NCBI GenBank assembly: GCA_029204045.2
Contig: CM055066.1
Coordinates: forward strand, 16,440,484 to 16,504,483
Source: Tillandsia leiboldiana
Lineage: Eukaryota > Streptophyta > Magnoliopsida > Poales > Bromeliaceae
Reading direction: 5' to 3'
Length of the DNA: 64,000 bases
The notes beneath the pieces were generated by a model. That model had not been told where the DNA came from and did not search any database. It worked only from the letters and a program-made list of their open reading frames with translations. Shown in pieces: positions 44,092 to 55,494 of this stretch. Position numbers and translations under genes: made by a program. Positions within the stretch are counted from its first letter, which is position 1, and every line of letters starts with the position of its first letter.

Positions 44092-45335
44092 TGTTAAGAA
44101 ATTTGTGTTGGCATATTTCGTGAAAATGTTTAAGTCTTGAAGATTGAAGATGAAGAAGTTTGAATCATATACCTCAATCTCAAGAAAGAAGAATTCAAAA
44201 GGATCAGGTACGTTTAACTAAATTTTTTTGGTGATCCGAATACTTCTTATAGTGTAGAAACACTTGGATGAATTTTTAATTGCATAATAATCAAAAAACT
44301 GGACATACTACATGTTCAGAGTCCGGACCTGACATTACAGTCCGGACCCCGAACACAGGATAGTTTATGCGCAATTCCAGTCCGGACCTTGGTCACTTCA
44401 GTCCGGACCCCGAACGTGGAATTTGCAGGAATTGCATGAACAGTCCGGACCGTGGGAATTTCAGTCCGGACCCCGAAGGTATGTTTTTCTGAAAAAAGTC
44501 TGTTTCGCTACGACAGTCCGGACCGTCGTCCTGTAAAATTCTAGAAAAGGTTAGTTTTTGATTATTATCCTCTTCCAACGGTTTCTAACCTATATCTAGA
44601 CCCTACAATTCATTTTTAGGGTAATCCAAATACGGTCAAAAAGAGGAAAATCCACATATAGAGAAGAAAGGAAATAACGAGATTAAATCTATGTTTCTTC
44701 ATCTATATTGATTAATTTGATTCTAAGTTTTCATACTCAGATTTTGAGTAGAATCAAATTAATGAATACTTAGATGGTATTTCCGATCTATCTTTGATCT
44801 AAGTATTCGGCGGATCATCACCACCCAAAAACAACGATTTTCCCAAAATCGGCGCGTGGACTCGCGTGGCCTTGTGGATTCAAGGTGCTACCACTCTCAT
44901 GGATTCGGAGCGAGGTATGTTCGTGGATTCGAGACGTGCTACTGGGTGAAGACCATGGATTCGGTTGGACGTCGTGGATTCGACGTTGGACGCCGTGGAT
45001 TCGACGTTGGACGCTAATCGTGGATTCGAGGAGCGTTGCGGAGCGAGCGGAGAAGATCTACTAGGAGCGTATGGAAAAAGGTCGAGTCGTCTGTGAGTAC
45101 GGTATATCACCTTTGTACGTGTTATAATTCTAGTGGATTTCGCCGTGTTATCGGTCCCGTGGTTTTTTACTCCGGTTTTGGAGTTTTCCACCTAAAAATC
45201 TTGCGTGTTATATTTTCATTTCCGTATTGGGTTTTATTACGCAACGATTTTTGAGTGTTTATTGTTTACACCTATTCACCCCCCCTCTAGGTGGTTTTTT
45301 CCCTATTTAGATCCATATCTTAACATAACCCAACA
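44092..45335 (+). repeat. 3' LTR of a Sirevirus-like element (GTCCGGAC subtype)
   Basis: TGTTAAGAAATTTGTGTTGG to ATAACCCAACA, 1244 bp. U3 palindromes 44319-44525; TATA-like TATATCTAG near 44590; TGGATT-loop hairpins such as CCTTG/CAAGG (44870-44885) and ACGTCG/CGACGT (44969-44986). Best match in the window is the minus-strand LTR 25380-26562. Confidence 0.9.
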
Positions 45336-45715
45336 CTTGAATCCACAAGGCCACGCGAATCCTCGCGCCGATGTTTGATAGATCGTTGTTTTGTTTGGTG
45401 ATGATTCTCCAAATACTTAGATCAAAGATAGATAAGGAAATACCATCTAAGTATTCTTTAATTTGATTCTACGATAAATAGGTGTTTGAAAACCCTAGAA
45501 TCAAATTGAACAATATAGATGAAGAAACATAAGTTTAAACGTGATTTCCTTTCTTCTCTATATTTGTGGATCTTTCTATTATTTTTCCCGATCGATTTTT
45601 CCGATTAAAATCGATTTATTTTCGTTTTCCCTAAAAGATGAAATTAGGGTTTATTTATAGGTTAGAAACCTTTGGAAAGAGATAAGAATCACAAACTGAC
45701 TTAACAGAATTTTTC
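45336..45715 (-). repeat. Sirevirus-like LTR fragment, sense 5' part
   Basis: Plus strand begins CTTGAATCCACAAGG, the reverse complement of an internal LTR point, and continues to a point in U3 where a gypsy LTR is inserted (after TTTTC). Together with 26563-27022 it makes up one LTR split at TCAAG. Confidence 0.75.
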
Positions 45716-46679
45716 TGTAATAACCATAAAATTAAAGACTTTATAATTACTTTTGGAATTTATAAATTAGTAATTTTGACAAAAATTGGATCATAGTGGA
45801 TCAATAGTGGCCCAGAAATACTGACTTTTGATCGGGGCCTGATCTCGAAAATCGGAGATCACCATTGCGACCGTCTCGTCGAAACATGAAAAATTGTTAT
45901 ACAAATGTTTTCGATCCGACGGTCGGATCTTTCGGAAATTAGTAAAGAAGGAACGGGTCCCACAACTTAAGTTGTGAATAGTAACCCCTATTTTTAATTC
46001 CCTCTTGATCAATAACGGCCGTTTCGCCGTCTGGAACCCTAACATAGGGGTATGAGTAGTCAAACCTAACTAATTTCGACGTTCTGAGCGCAATGGCACT
46101 GACGGTTTTCGCGTTTGGCGACCTGGGTGCATCGGAGTGCGTGCAATGCACCGCAAATCGTCGAATTAGATGGCTCGAGATTTTTCTAGAGCGCCAAACT
46201 AAACAAACAAATGCGCTATTTGACAGGTCTCGACGAGCCGGACGTCGTGGCAAGGTCCGTTTCGCAAATTGACGAACGGATTTTCTCGAAATGCAGAAAA
46301 AGTATTGAAAAAGGGGTATTTTTAAAGAAATGTTAATATTTTATGTACTAAAAATTAAGGGGCTTATAGGATGGGGTTTTGGGAGCAATTGTTACCCACA
46401 GCAAGTTTGCTAGGGTTAGAGAACAAGTGTGAACTGAGTTTGGGTGTTTTGCTCAAAGAATCTTTGTAGTAAAGTGAAGTTGTCTCTTGGTCTTCTTGGC
46501 CCATGCACGAGGAGTCTTGGGGGGCATCCGAGGCATCAACATCCCCTCTGAATTCTCCATAGGGTGCTCAGGTTATTGAGGAGGCCGAGGGACTTCATCC
46601 TAGTGAGAGACACCCGAGAGAGAGAGAGAGAGAAAAAAAAAGAAGGTTGGAATCGAACGTCACCCTAGAGGTCTGGGAG
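45716..46679 (+). repeat. Gypsy LTR, 5' part only
   Basis: Starts TGTAATAACCATAAAATT and runs about 960 bases through U3 to a GA microsatellite (46610-46645), where the copia LTR at 46680 interrupts it. The remainder must lie beyond the nested insertions and was not found in this window. Confidence 0.65.
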
Positions 46680-47042
46680 TGTTACGGTGATGGGCCTCCA
46701 AATATTTTCCATATACTTGTTATGGTATATAGGAATCACCACAAAAATAGAATGGAAAAGAGAAGAGATAAAGAATCTAGTACGTTTTGGTGGAAGCAAA
46801 CTAAACTTGTCTTTATTGAAAAAATAACTTCATGCCCACACGTCTTTCTTTGGCCTCACTAATTAATTAAGGCGACTCCGGCTTCATTTACTTATAATAG
46901 CCTGACCTATCTATTTATAGATTATTACACAAAATCCTATTCCAATTAGATATCCTATCTAATTAGATTTATCTTTATCAAAATTTAACCAACCAAATAT
47001 CTTAGATAATCTAATTCTAACTAATTAGCATTATCTCTAACA
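46680..47042 (-). repeat. 3' LTR of a minus-strand Ty1/copia element, 363 bp
   Basis: On the minus strand, TGTTAGAGATAATGC to CACCGTAACA, with TATAAATAG near 46912. Short LTR, unrelated to the Sirevirus LTRs. Left flank GGGAG. Confidence 0.8.
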
Positions 47043-47054
47043 CTCCCCCATAAT
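47043..47054 (-). promoter_or_regulatory. Polypurine tract of the minus-strand copia element
   Basis: Minus strand ATGGGGGAGTG immediately before the LTR start. Confidence 0.85.
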
Positions 47055-47595
47055 GCTAATGTTCTTCACACCGATCTTCTCTCGGCAAAATATGAATTTT
47101 TCCAATGGTAGCGGCTTTGTAAAAATATCGGCCATCTGTACTTCGGTAGAGCAGTGTATCAACTCGACTTAACCGTTAGCGATCTGTTCACGAATAAAAT
47201 GATGTCGCAGTTCGATGTGTTTGGTTCGGCTGTGATGAACTGGATTTTTCGCCATTGCGATAGTTGATTGATTATCACAATAAATTACAGTTGGATCTTT
47301 TTGCTTGTACTTCAAATCTGTTCAGATTTGCCGCATCCAGATTGCTTGACATGTAGCAGTCGTAACCACTATGTATTCGGCTTCAGAAGATGATAGAGCC
47401 GTCGACTGCTGTTTTTTGGAAGACCAACATATTGCTCCTGCACCAAAATTGAAGACGAACCCGCTCGTGCTTCGTCGATCATCTACCGAACCTGCCCAAT
47501 CACTATCAGAATAACCAAAAAAATAAAAATCGTTAGCGTTAGTATACCACAGTCCGTGGTCTCTTGTTCCTTTCAAGTATCTCAATATCCTTTTC
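47055..47595 (-). pseudogene. Ty1/copia RNase H, with stops
   Basis: Read on the minus strand: RYLKGTRDHGLWYTN, GYSDSDWAGSVDDRRSTSG, SSKKQQSTALSSSEAEYI (catalytic Asp and Glu present), a stop at 47322, then YCDNQSTIAMAKNP and HSRTKHIELRHHF with another stop, and an ADIFTKPL-type end. It joins RT at 58259 across the gypsy insertion. Confidence 0.85.
47591..47595 (+). other. Target site duplication TTTTC (left)
   Basis: Matches TTTTC at 58254-58258, bounding the complete Tekay element. Confidence 0.95.
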
Positions 47596-50361
47596 TGTGA
47601 TGATCCAGGTTTCCATGCACTGTTTTTCCCATGAATCCAATGTGTGAAACACCTATTGATGGGGTCTGATCCACAGTGTGTCAAAAGGACGGCACAGATG
47701 GGTCCGTGGTGGTAATTATTGTTAGTTTGGCCTTCGGCGGCATTTGCCGAATTTTAGAAAAGTTTCTAGGCCAAACGGAGGGCGTATTTGGATTCAGCAC
47801 GGAAAAACGCTTGAAAACGGCTAGTTACTTGTTGAATTCTGAGTCCGGATGCCCAAAAACGGACTCCCGGATGTTTCTGGTGTTTTCTGGTGCATGGGGG
47901 AGTCATGGACCGCTGGAGCGCCACGTGGCGGGCCCTCATTGGCCGGTCCGCAGCAGCTGGTCCATGGAGCAGCGCGGCCGGGTGCATGAGCCCGGCGCGG
48001 GGCCACGTGGCGGGCGCCAATTGGCGGGTCTTCGGTGCGCGGTCCACGGAAGGGAGGCGGCCGGTGCAGGATTTTGAGCGGCGGTGCACAGCAACGGGCG
48101 GGAACCACGTGTCGGGCTGTGGTTGGTCCGTTGCAGGGGCGCGGTCCACGGAATCCGCAAAGGGCCCAACGTGGGTTTTTGGCTTTGTATAGAGCAGTTG
48201 AGGGGCCGTTTTCTCCTTCCACTGTTCATTTCCACCCCGAGGTCCCTTCTAAGAAAATTTTCCTCTCTCAATTCTACATCTCCTGTAGGCTTCTCAGGAT
48301 TTTAGGAGGCTCGGATCCCGAGGTTTGAGATTTTTCCGGCGTGGCGCGACGATCATTCTACGGCAACCTGATTCGTCGCATTTCGGTGTTCAGGCTCCCC
48401 AGACTCATCCCGACCTCCTATTTTCGCGATTTTTGCGCCGTTGGATTCTTAACAGGAAGGGCTTCATTTTCTCTGTTGTGAGTTTCTTCTGACTCCGAGG
48501 CTTTGTTGGAGTTTCTGTGGCCTCATTTTGACCCTTTTTCCGTCACGGAGTTTTGGGACAGGACTGCCTTGTTTTGGCGATAACTTTGCACACGGACGTC
48601 GGATCATGGCGATTCACAAAGGGATTTGCATCTAAGCATCGCAAGGAGTCTCTCTGAATTTTCTTGGATTTTCCTGGAATTTCCCCGAAGGTGAGAACCC
48701 CCTTTTTACAGAATTTTATATCACAGTTTTGAATGAATGCATTGTTCGGGGTGGTTCCCTTGTCGATTTTGGTTCTCAGCGTAGAAAAATCGTGTGGAGA
48801 CGTGCAGGTACTTGTTTCGACCGGATCATCGCGTAGATCGCAGTAGTATTTTTCTGGGAATTTCTTGGGCACGTTTCGCAGGTGAAAATGGCTGAATTAT
48901 TAAACAGATTTTTGGGGACAGATTTTTAGATTAAACTTGGATAATAATTATGTGTGCATCCTTTGGGACTTATGGTGCAGTATTGCGGGATTTTCGGATC
49001 GGGCGCGGACTTAGCCTTCGAGGACCGGATTTAGCGCTCGAGGTGGGTACCGTTGTTAACCTCCTACTTGGGATGCCCCCACTAGGCCTATTTGAGTTGC
49101 TTCTGTATTACATTGCTAAAGAACCGGTAAAAGAGAAAATGGCATGTTGATTGAGAACTAGATTTGCAGTTAGGGCTTGCATCTTAAAATGGACGGAGTA
49201 CTAATTAATGGGTAATTCTTGTAACAGTATGTCACCTAAACCTCATAGGGAGAAACCATGCTTTTATCTTCTTTCTCCGGTTATCTAGACTTAGGGGATT
49301 GTGCGCTCGGGTTCGAGCAGGGGCTGGGATAGTGTAGTCAGGCATTTGGGATTTGGGACAGGCAGGCTGAGATGGCAGGGCATTGCGGCAACCGCGGACC
49401 TTGGGCGGTTGACCGGACAGTTGTCATTGCATCGGATTGGGGGAGAGGTTTTGGGGCTTTCTTTGATGGATGGGTTTTCCCACTTTGATCAGAGTCATGA
49501 CCCAGTCCTGCTGATCTATGATACTTTACTGAGGCATTATACTCGTGTGGGTCGCTCCCCTCGAGTGCCACTCCGGAGTGCGCGTTATACAGGCTTTGAG
49601 TCCTTGGGACTCCTTTTCCCTATCGGTGTTATGCGTAGGCTGGCATACCCGATTTGGCAGGCACAGCAGGCAGTACCAGTGCTCACTGGTGATCAGATTG
49701 GGTCTAGGCAGGCAGGCCTTTGTATTCTGATGCATATTACTAGCTACACTTCTTGCTTGCCATTTTAGAGGCATTTAGTGGTAGCTTCTTCATCAGTAGT
49801 CATATTTACAGCTTACCACCCTTGTTTCATTTTTCGCCTTTTATAGTCCTTGTGGGCATGTCTGAGTTTGAGGTTTACCCACTAGGAGGAGGCTACTGTT
49901 CTATAGTAGTTCTCACTTCCCACTGTTGTTTTTTTTCTTTTTCTTCCCCTTTGTTTTGCAGAGTCATCTGCGGGAGTTGCAGGACCCTCCTCAGCGGACC
50001 GAGGTAAGAGGATCGTGGACTAGATAGCGGTCTACCCAGGCACCAGTTCAGTTACTAGATGTACCCCGATACTCTCAGATACTCTACTTTTCATTTCTTT
50101 TGGGTCTGGCTTCGGCCAGCTGGTTGTATTTGATCAGTGGGCTGGGAGAGATATTTGTATTATTGAGAGTTTACTTCCGCACTTTTACTTTCCAGCTTTA
50201 TCTGAGATGTATTAGTTCTAGTTTAGCTCTGTTTATGCTCTTTTATTATATCATCTGTATATTTGAGCAGGTTACCAGCGCTTCGTATACACGGGAAATT
50301 TCCGTGTATACGGCGGATCTGTAGACGAGCCCGGGTTCTGGTTTACACCCGGGGCGTGACA
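47596..50361 (+). repeat. 5' LTR of the Tekay element
   Basis: TGTGATGATCCAGG to GGGGCGTGACA. U3 CACGTG boxes at 47922, 48004 and 48106; weak TATA (TATAGAG, 48188). Conserved block 49541-49579. Near 49382 the phrase TTGCGGCAACCGCGGA, also found in the LARD LTR near 10328. ORFs inside are not genes. Confidence 0.92.
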
Positions 50362-50370
50362 GATTAAGTT

Positions 50371-50382
50371 GGTATCAGAGCG
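50371..50382 (+). promoter_or_regulatory. Primer binding site of the Tekay element
   Basis: TGGTATCAGAGC nine bases or so after the 5' LTR end. Confidence 0.9.
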
Positions 50383-50534
50383 TAGGGATAGGTCAGTTGG
50401 GACTTAGGAAACCCTAGGCTTTGGCATACCTTAGGAAGGCTGGGCGTGAGTGACGCGACATTATGCGAAAGTCGGCAATTTGGTCATGTGTTTATTTGAC
50501 TCTTCCAGTGAGTGAAGAGGGATTGGCTTGTCTT

Positions 50535-50585
50535 ATTTCTGGTGAACTATTATGTTGGCTGCAGACAACATAAGGTTACAGAAAT
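50535..50585 (+). promoter_or_regulatory. Leader hairpin with palindromic loop and outer stem
   Basis: Inner stem TTATGTTG / CAACATAA (50550-50557, 50566-50573) around loop GCTGCAGA; outer stem ATTTCTG / CAGAAAT (50535-50541, 50579-50585). 78 bases upstream of the gag ATG. Counterparts at 7392 and 11970. Candidate dimerization or packaging element. Confidence 0.7.
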
Positions 50586-50662
50586 AGGAGGATGCCTTTG
50601 ACTTTCGCTAGATTGGGTCGAGTATGGTTTCGTTACTGATCTGTGGTTCCTTGTGTGACAGG

Positions 50663-51775
50663 ATGCCTCCCAGGCGGCGGATTCCCACCCGGGGTACCCC
50701 TACACCCCCGGAGGGGCCGGAGCAGTCCGGACCTTCAGAGATTGCCGAGTTGAGGGCCATGGTGGCCCAGCTGGCGGAAGGTCACCGCCGGCAGGAGCAG
50801 AGGTTCGAGCAGCTGCTTGCTCAGGTTGGGGCACCTCCCCCTACTACTGCTGAGGCCCCCGTACCACCGGCTGTACCACCGACTATACCGCTTGTGCCTG
50901 CGGCACCATCCTCGGGCAGCGGGGCCCCGGGAGCGATCCGACCTTTGACTCCCGCGGAGGAGTAGGAGTTCACTGATAAACTCACCCTTTTCTGCAAGCC
51001 GGGACCGGCTAGATTTTCGGGGCGGAGCACTCACCCTTGGGAGGTTGGGACTTGGCTTTCAGCAATGGAGAAGTTGTTCCGAGACTTCTTCATCGACCAG
51101 AAGTATAGGGTGCACATGGCTGTGCATTGCCTGGACGGGGATGCTGATACGTGGTGGCGTCGGGTGGAGCCCCTGGAGTTTCAGATCACCCGGCAGCTAC
51201 CTTGGTCTGAGTTCAGGAGGATGATTCTGGATACGTACTTTTCTACCAGCGTGAAGAAAAAGATGGAGGATGATCTGAAGAATCTCCAGCAAGGCGACCG
51301 GTCGGCATGGGACTACTTCCAGGAATTTTCGCGACTGCTCAACTGCGTTCCCTATGTCGCTAGGGACGGACCCCATCAGGTGGAGCTGTTTGAGACGGGC
51401 CTGCGCCCAGAGGTTTATACCTTGGTACATGCACAGAGGCTACAGACCCTGGAGGAGGCAGCAGAGCATGCACAGTGGGTCGAGAGGGGAGACCACGTCG
51501 TCGCCAGGCGTGGAGGCTTGGTTGCTCAGGGTTCTGACAGGAAGCGACCAGCGCAGGATGACGGGGGACAGGCTAGTTCCTGGAGGCCGCCCCGACCGCC
51601 ACCGCCTCAGTTCACGGGCCGTGGACGTTCGGATCGGCGAGGGCCTGGTGGATCTCAGAGGCCCCCACGACAGCAGCAGCACTCCCAGCCGCAGAGGTCA
51701 CAATCGCGGCAGCAGGGACCTCAGGGGCAGAGGCAGCAGCAGCAGCAGGCGAGGCAAGCCCCAGTCTACGGTTAA
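50663..51775 (+). pseudogene. Tekay gag with one in-frame stop
   Basis: Starts MPPRRRIPTRGTPTPPEG at the first ATG after the hairpin; the upstream ATG at 50624 is less likely. Pro-rich N-terminus with a short helical stretch, stop TAG at 50963-50965 (GAG GAG TAG, most simply CAG to TAG), then the retrotransposon gag domain with DADTWWRRVEP and a conserved FRRMILDTYF segment (51140-51250), then an Arg/Gln-rich tail. The frame closes at 51773 in a CAG-repeat stretch; the zinc knuckles are in the next frame. Gag would build the particle. Confidence 0.9.
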
Positions 51776-53903
51776 GTGCATTTTCTGCAAGGGTCAGCAT
51801 GCTGCGGATACATGTGATTTGAGGTTTGGCCGCTGTTACCGGTGCGGACAGTCAGGCCATGTTCGAGCTACTTGCCCTTATGCGCCATCGACGACTCCTT
51901 CCTCGGCATCTGCTCCTTCGGCGCCCCAGCAGCGATCCTATGCCCTAGCGAGCAGGGCTCCTTCCTCCCATCCAGCAGACTACCGACCACCAGCGCAGAG
52001 CGGGCGGGTCTATGCCGCCCATGTTGAGGACTCCCTGGTAGCCGACCACGTGGTGGCAGGTATCATTTTACTTTCTGGCAGTAGAGCTCGCACTTTATTT
52101 GATACCGGTGCATCACATTCTTTTATCAGTAGAGCATTCGCATTATCCCTTGGACTAGAGTTAGGTCGGTTGCCACATGCATTAGAGGTACAGATTCCGG
52201 AGCATACTTTGCGTGTAGAGGAGTGTTGTTGGTCTTGCCCTGTACAGATCGAGTCGTGGATCTTGCCAGCGGACCTGATGGTCCTGAGTCAGTTGCGAGA
52301 CTTTGATATGGTACTTGGGATGGACTGGCTGACTCGCTATTATGCGACTATTGACTGTGCCGCGAGGACGGTGACTTTTAGCGAGCCAGGCCAGGAGGTG
52401 ATTGTGTACAGAGGATGCCAGAGTACTTTCTTCGCCTCGATAGTTTCGACTTCTCGTGCGAGGCAGATGATGCGCAGTGGATGCGTGGCCTTTTTGGCCA
52501 GTGTGGTTGAGGGGCCTGCGGCGGCGCCGGGACTCGCGAATATCCCTATTGTCCACGAGTTTCCGGATGTTTTCCCACCAGAGCTGACTTGTATGCCGCC
52601 GGATAGGGAGGTCGAGTTTTTGATTGACGTAGTGCCAGGAACTGCGCCAATCTCTAAGGCCCCTTACCGAATGGCACCGGCTGAGCTACGAGAGTTGAAG
52701 GCGCAACTCCAGGATTTATTGGACAAGGGTTTCGTGAGGCCCAGTGTGTCACCTTGGGGAGCGCCGGTGCTGTTCGTGAAGAAGAAGGATGGTTCACTTC
52801 GACTGTGTGTGGATTACCGAGAGCTGAATAAAGTGACCATCAAGAACAAGTACCCTTTGCCGCGCATCGATGACCTATTTGATCAGCTGCAAGGGTCTTG
52901 TGTCTTCTCTAAGATCGACTTACAGTCTGGTTACCACCAACTGAAGGTGAAGGCCGAGGACGTTTCAAAGACAGCATTCAGGACTCGGTACGGGCATTAT
53001 GAGTTCACTGTCATGCCTTTTGGATTGACTAATGCCCCTGCCGCATTTATGGATTTGATGAACCGGATCTTTCGACCTTATCTTGACCGGTTTGTGGTTG
53101 TGTTCATCGATGACATCTTGATTTATTCTCGGAGCGATGTGGAGCACGAGGAGCACCTGAGGATTGTGCTGCAACTTCTGAGGGAGAAGAAGTTGTATGC
53201 CAAGTTATCGAAGTGCGAGTTTTGGCTTCGAGAGGTTGCCTTTTTGGGCCACGTGATCTCAGCTGCAGGAGTGGCGGTAGACCCAGCGAAGATTGAGGCA
53301 GTCCGGGATTGGCCCCGACCGACGACAGTAGCAGAGATTCGCAGTTTCTTGGGCTTGGCTGGATATTACCGTCGGTTTGTGGAAGGTTTTGCGAAACTTT
53401 CCGCACCCCTCACGCGTTTGACGCGCAAAGGAGTTAAGTTCATCTGGAGTGAGGATTGCCAGAGGAGCTTCGAGGAACTGAAGAGCAGATTGATGTCAGT
53501 TCCTATCCTTTCCCTCCCTGTTATGGGGAAAGGATATGTGATCTACAGTGACGCATCGCACAGTGGGCTTGGTTGCGTGCTGATGCAGGAGGGTAAGGTA
53601 ATCGCTTATGCTTCGCGGCAACTCAAGGATTATGAGAAGAATTACCCTACCCATGACTTGGAGCTAGCTGCTGTGATCTTCGCACTGAAGTTGTGGCGCC
53701 ATTATTTATATGGGGAGCACTGCGAGATTTACACTGACCACAAGAGCTTGAAGTATCTGTTCACACAGAAGGAGCTCAATTTGAGGCAGCGCAGATGGTT
53801 GGAGCTGTTAAAGGACTACGATGTGGACATACTCTACCATCCCGGCAAGGCAAACGTGGTCGCGGATGCCCGAGCAGGAGAGCAGTGCAGAGCCTATCCT
53901 TGA
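51740..53903 (+). pseudogene. Tekay zinc knuckles, protease, RT and RNase H
   Basis: One open frame (it stays open from 51354 but is only meaningful from the CAG repeat on). Zinc knuckles CIFCKGQHAADTC and CYRCGQSGHVRATC from 51777. Protease active site DTGAS at 52101. RT from about 52600 with VDYRELNKVTIKNKYPLPR and the catalytic FIDD at 53103-53114. RNase H from about 53535 (YSDASHSGLGC, ASRQLKDYEKNYPTHDLEL, TDHKSLKYL). Ends 53903 in a wrong frame after a single-base loss near 53872, just after VVADA. Whether the gag/pol frame change in the CAG repeat is natural or a slip mutation cannot be told from one copy. Confidence 0.9.
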
Positions 53904-55090
53904 TGATCACCGACCAGGCGCCATTACTGGAGCAGATGAGGCGATTAGAGCTTGAGGTGGTGTCCCCTGGGGTTTCTGCTAGACTTCTGTCATTAGTCGT
54001 GCAGCCCACTCTGTTAGACAGGATTCGGGAGAAACAGAGTGAGGACCCCCACTTGATGAGGATTCGAGAGCAGATTCAGGCTGGCGAGACAGGTGATTTT
54101 TCAGTCGATGCTGCGGGAGTACTACGGTACAGGGACCGAGCTTGCGTGCCGATGGACTCAGAGATTCGAGAGCAGATCTTGCGGGAGGCTCATTATACAC
54201 CTTATACCATCCATCCTGGTGGGACTAAGATGTATAAGGACCTCAAGGCACAGTTTTGGTGGAGCGGCATGAAAAGAGATATTGGCAGATTTGTGGCACA
54301 CTGCCTAACTTGTCAGCAAGTAAAGGCTGAGCATCGTGTACCTGCTGGCAAGTTACAGAGTCTCCCAATTCCTGAATGGAAGTGGGACCATATCACTATG
54401 GATTTTGTCACTGGATTGCCGAGAGCTCAGACCGGAGCGGATGCGATCTGGGTGGTCGTGGACAGGCTCACCAAATCCGCCCACTTTTTATCAGTTCAGA
54501 TGACTTGGCCATTGGATTGACTGGCACAGATGTACTTGGCTGAGGTGGTCAGATTGCACGGGATACCCATTTCCATTGTATCGGATAGAGACTCGAGGTT
54601 TGTCTCGCACTTCTGGAGGAGTTTACAGACGGCTCTGGGGACACAGCTTCGCTTCAGCACAGCATACCACCCACAGACGGACGGACAGTCAGAGCGCACC
54701 ATTCAGACTCTCGAGGATATGCTGCGGGCATGCGTTCTGGATTTTGGGGGAGGGTGGCACCGACACCTTGGATTGGTTGAGTTTGCGTATAACAACAGCT
54801 ATCAAGCGAGCATCCAGATGGCTCCGTTTGAGGCGTTGTATGGGCGCAAGTGTCGGTCACCCCTATACTGGAGCGACGTGGGTGAGAAGAAGACCTTGGG
54901 TCATGATCTACTAGTGGAGGCAGAGGAGAAGGTCAGACTGATTCGACGACATCTTGAGACCGCTCAGAGCCGACAAAAGAGTTACGCTGATACCCGACGA
55001 CGAGACTTGGAGTTTCAGGTGGGCGATCATGTCTTTTTGAAAGTCTCGCCTTCGAAGGGGATTCGAAGATTTGGGATTCGTGGAAACTGA
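53873..55090 (+). pseudogene. Tekay integrase
   Basis: HHCC zinc-binding part with HYTPYTIHPGGTKMYKDL and HCLTCQQVKAEH (54190-54335). Catalytic core with DHITMDFVTGLP, VSDRDSRF and HPQTDGQSERTIQTLEDM (D, D, E). Stop TGA at 54518-54520 (CGA to TGA). The core continues in the same frame after the stop. A one-base loss in an A-run near 55085 ends the frame before the C-terminal domain. Integrase would insert the cDNA; the chromodomain-like tail follows. Confidence 0.9.
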
Positions 55091-55494
55091 GCCCTCGTTA
55101 TATTGGACCTTTTGAGGTATTGGAGCGCGTAGGGCCAGTTGCCTACCGGCTTGCACTTTCCCCCAGATTGGCTGGTGTTCACGACGTGTTTCATGTATCC
55201 ACCCTGAGGAGATATGTTCATGACCCGTCGCACATTATTGATTTCGCCCCACTGGAGATTGCTGAGGACTTGAGCTATGTCGAGCGGCCACTGCGGATTT
55301 TGGATCGTGAGGTTAGATAGTTGCGCAGCCGGGCCATCCCTTATGTGAAGGTTCTGTGGAGCAACCAGAGCGAGCGCGAGGCTACTTGGGAGCTGGATGT
55401 CAGCGTTGAGGGATGCCCACCCCCACTTGTTCGAGGCCCCGGCTTGAGGTATGACTTTTGTTTCGAGGACGAAACTTTTATTAGTGGGGGAGGA
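55091..55494 (+). pseudogene. Tekay integrase C-terminus with chromodomain-like tail
   Basis: LSPRYIGPFEVLERVGPVAY and HDVFHVSTLRRYVHDPSH, then PLRILDREVR, stop TAG at 55318-55320 (CAG to TAG), then IPYVKVLWSNQSEREATWEL. This is the group II type chromodomain found in Tekay/Del chromoviruses, which is thought to guide insertion into heterochromatin. The frame runs through the polypurine tract into the 3' LTR, so the original stop has been lost or shifted. Confidence 0.85.
55483..55494 (+). promoter_or_regulatory. Polypurine tract of the Tekay element
   Basis: AGTGGGGGAGGA directly before the 3' LTR. Confidence 0.92.

Noticed and set aside
45711..45715. TTTTC before the gypsy LTR at 45716, the same as the Tekay target duplication
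   Set aside because: A coincidence of a common pentamer; the Tekay duplication at 47591 and 58254 is independently fixed by rejoining the copia reading frame.
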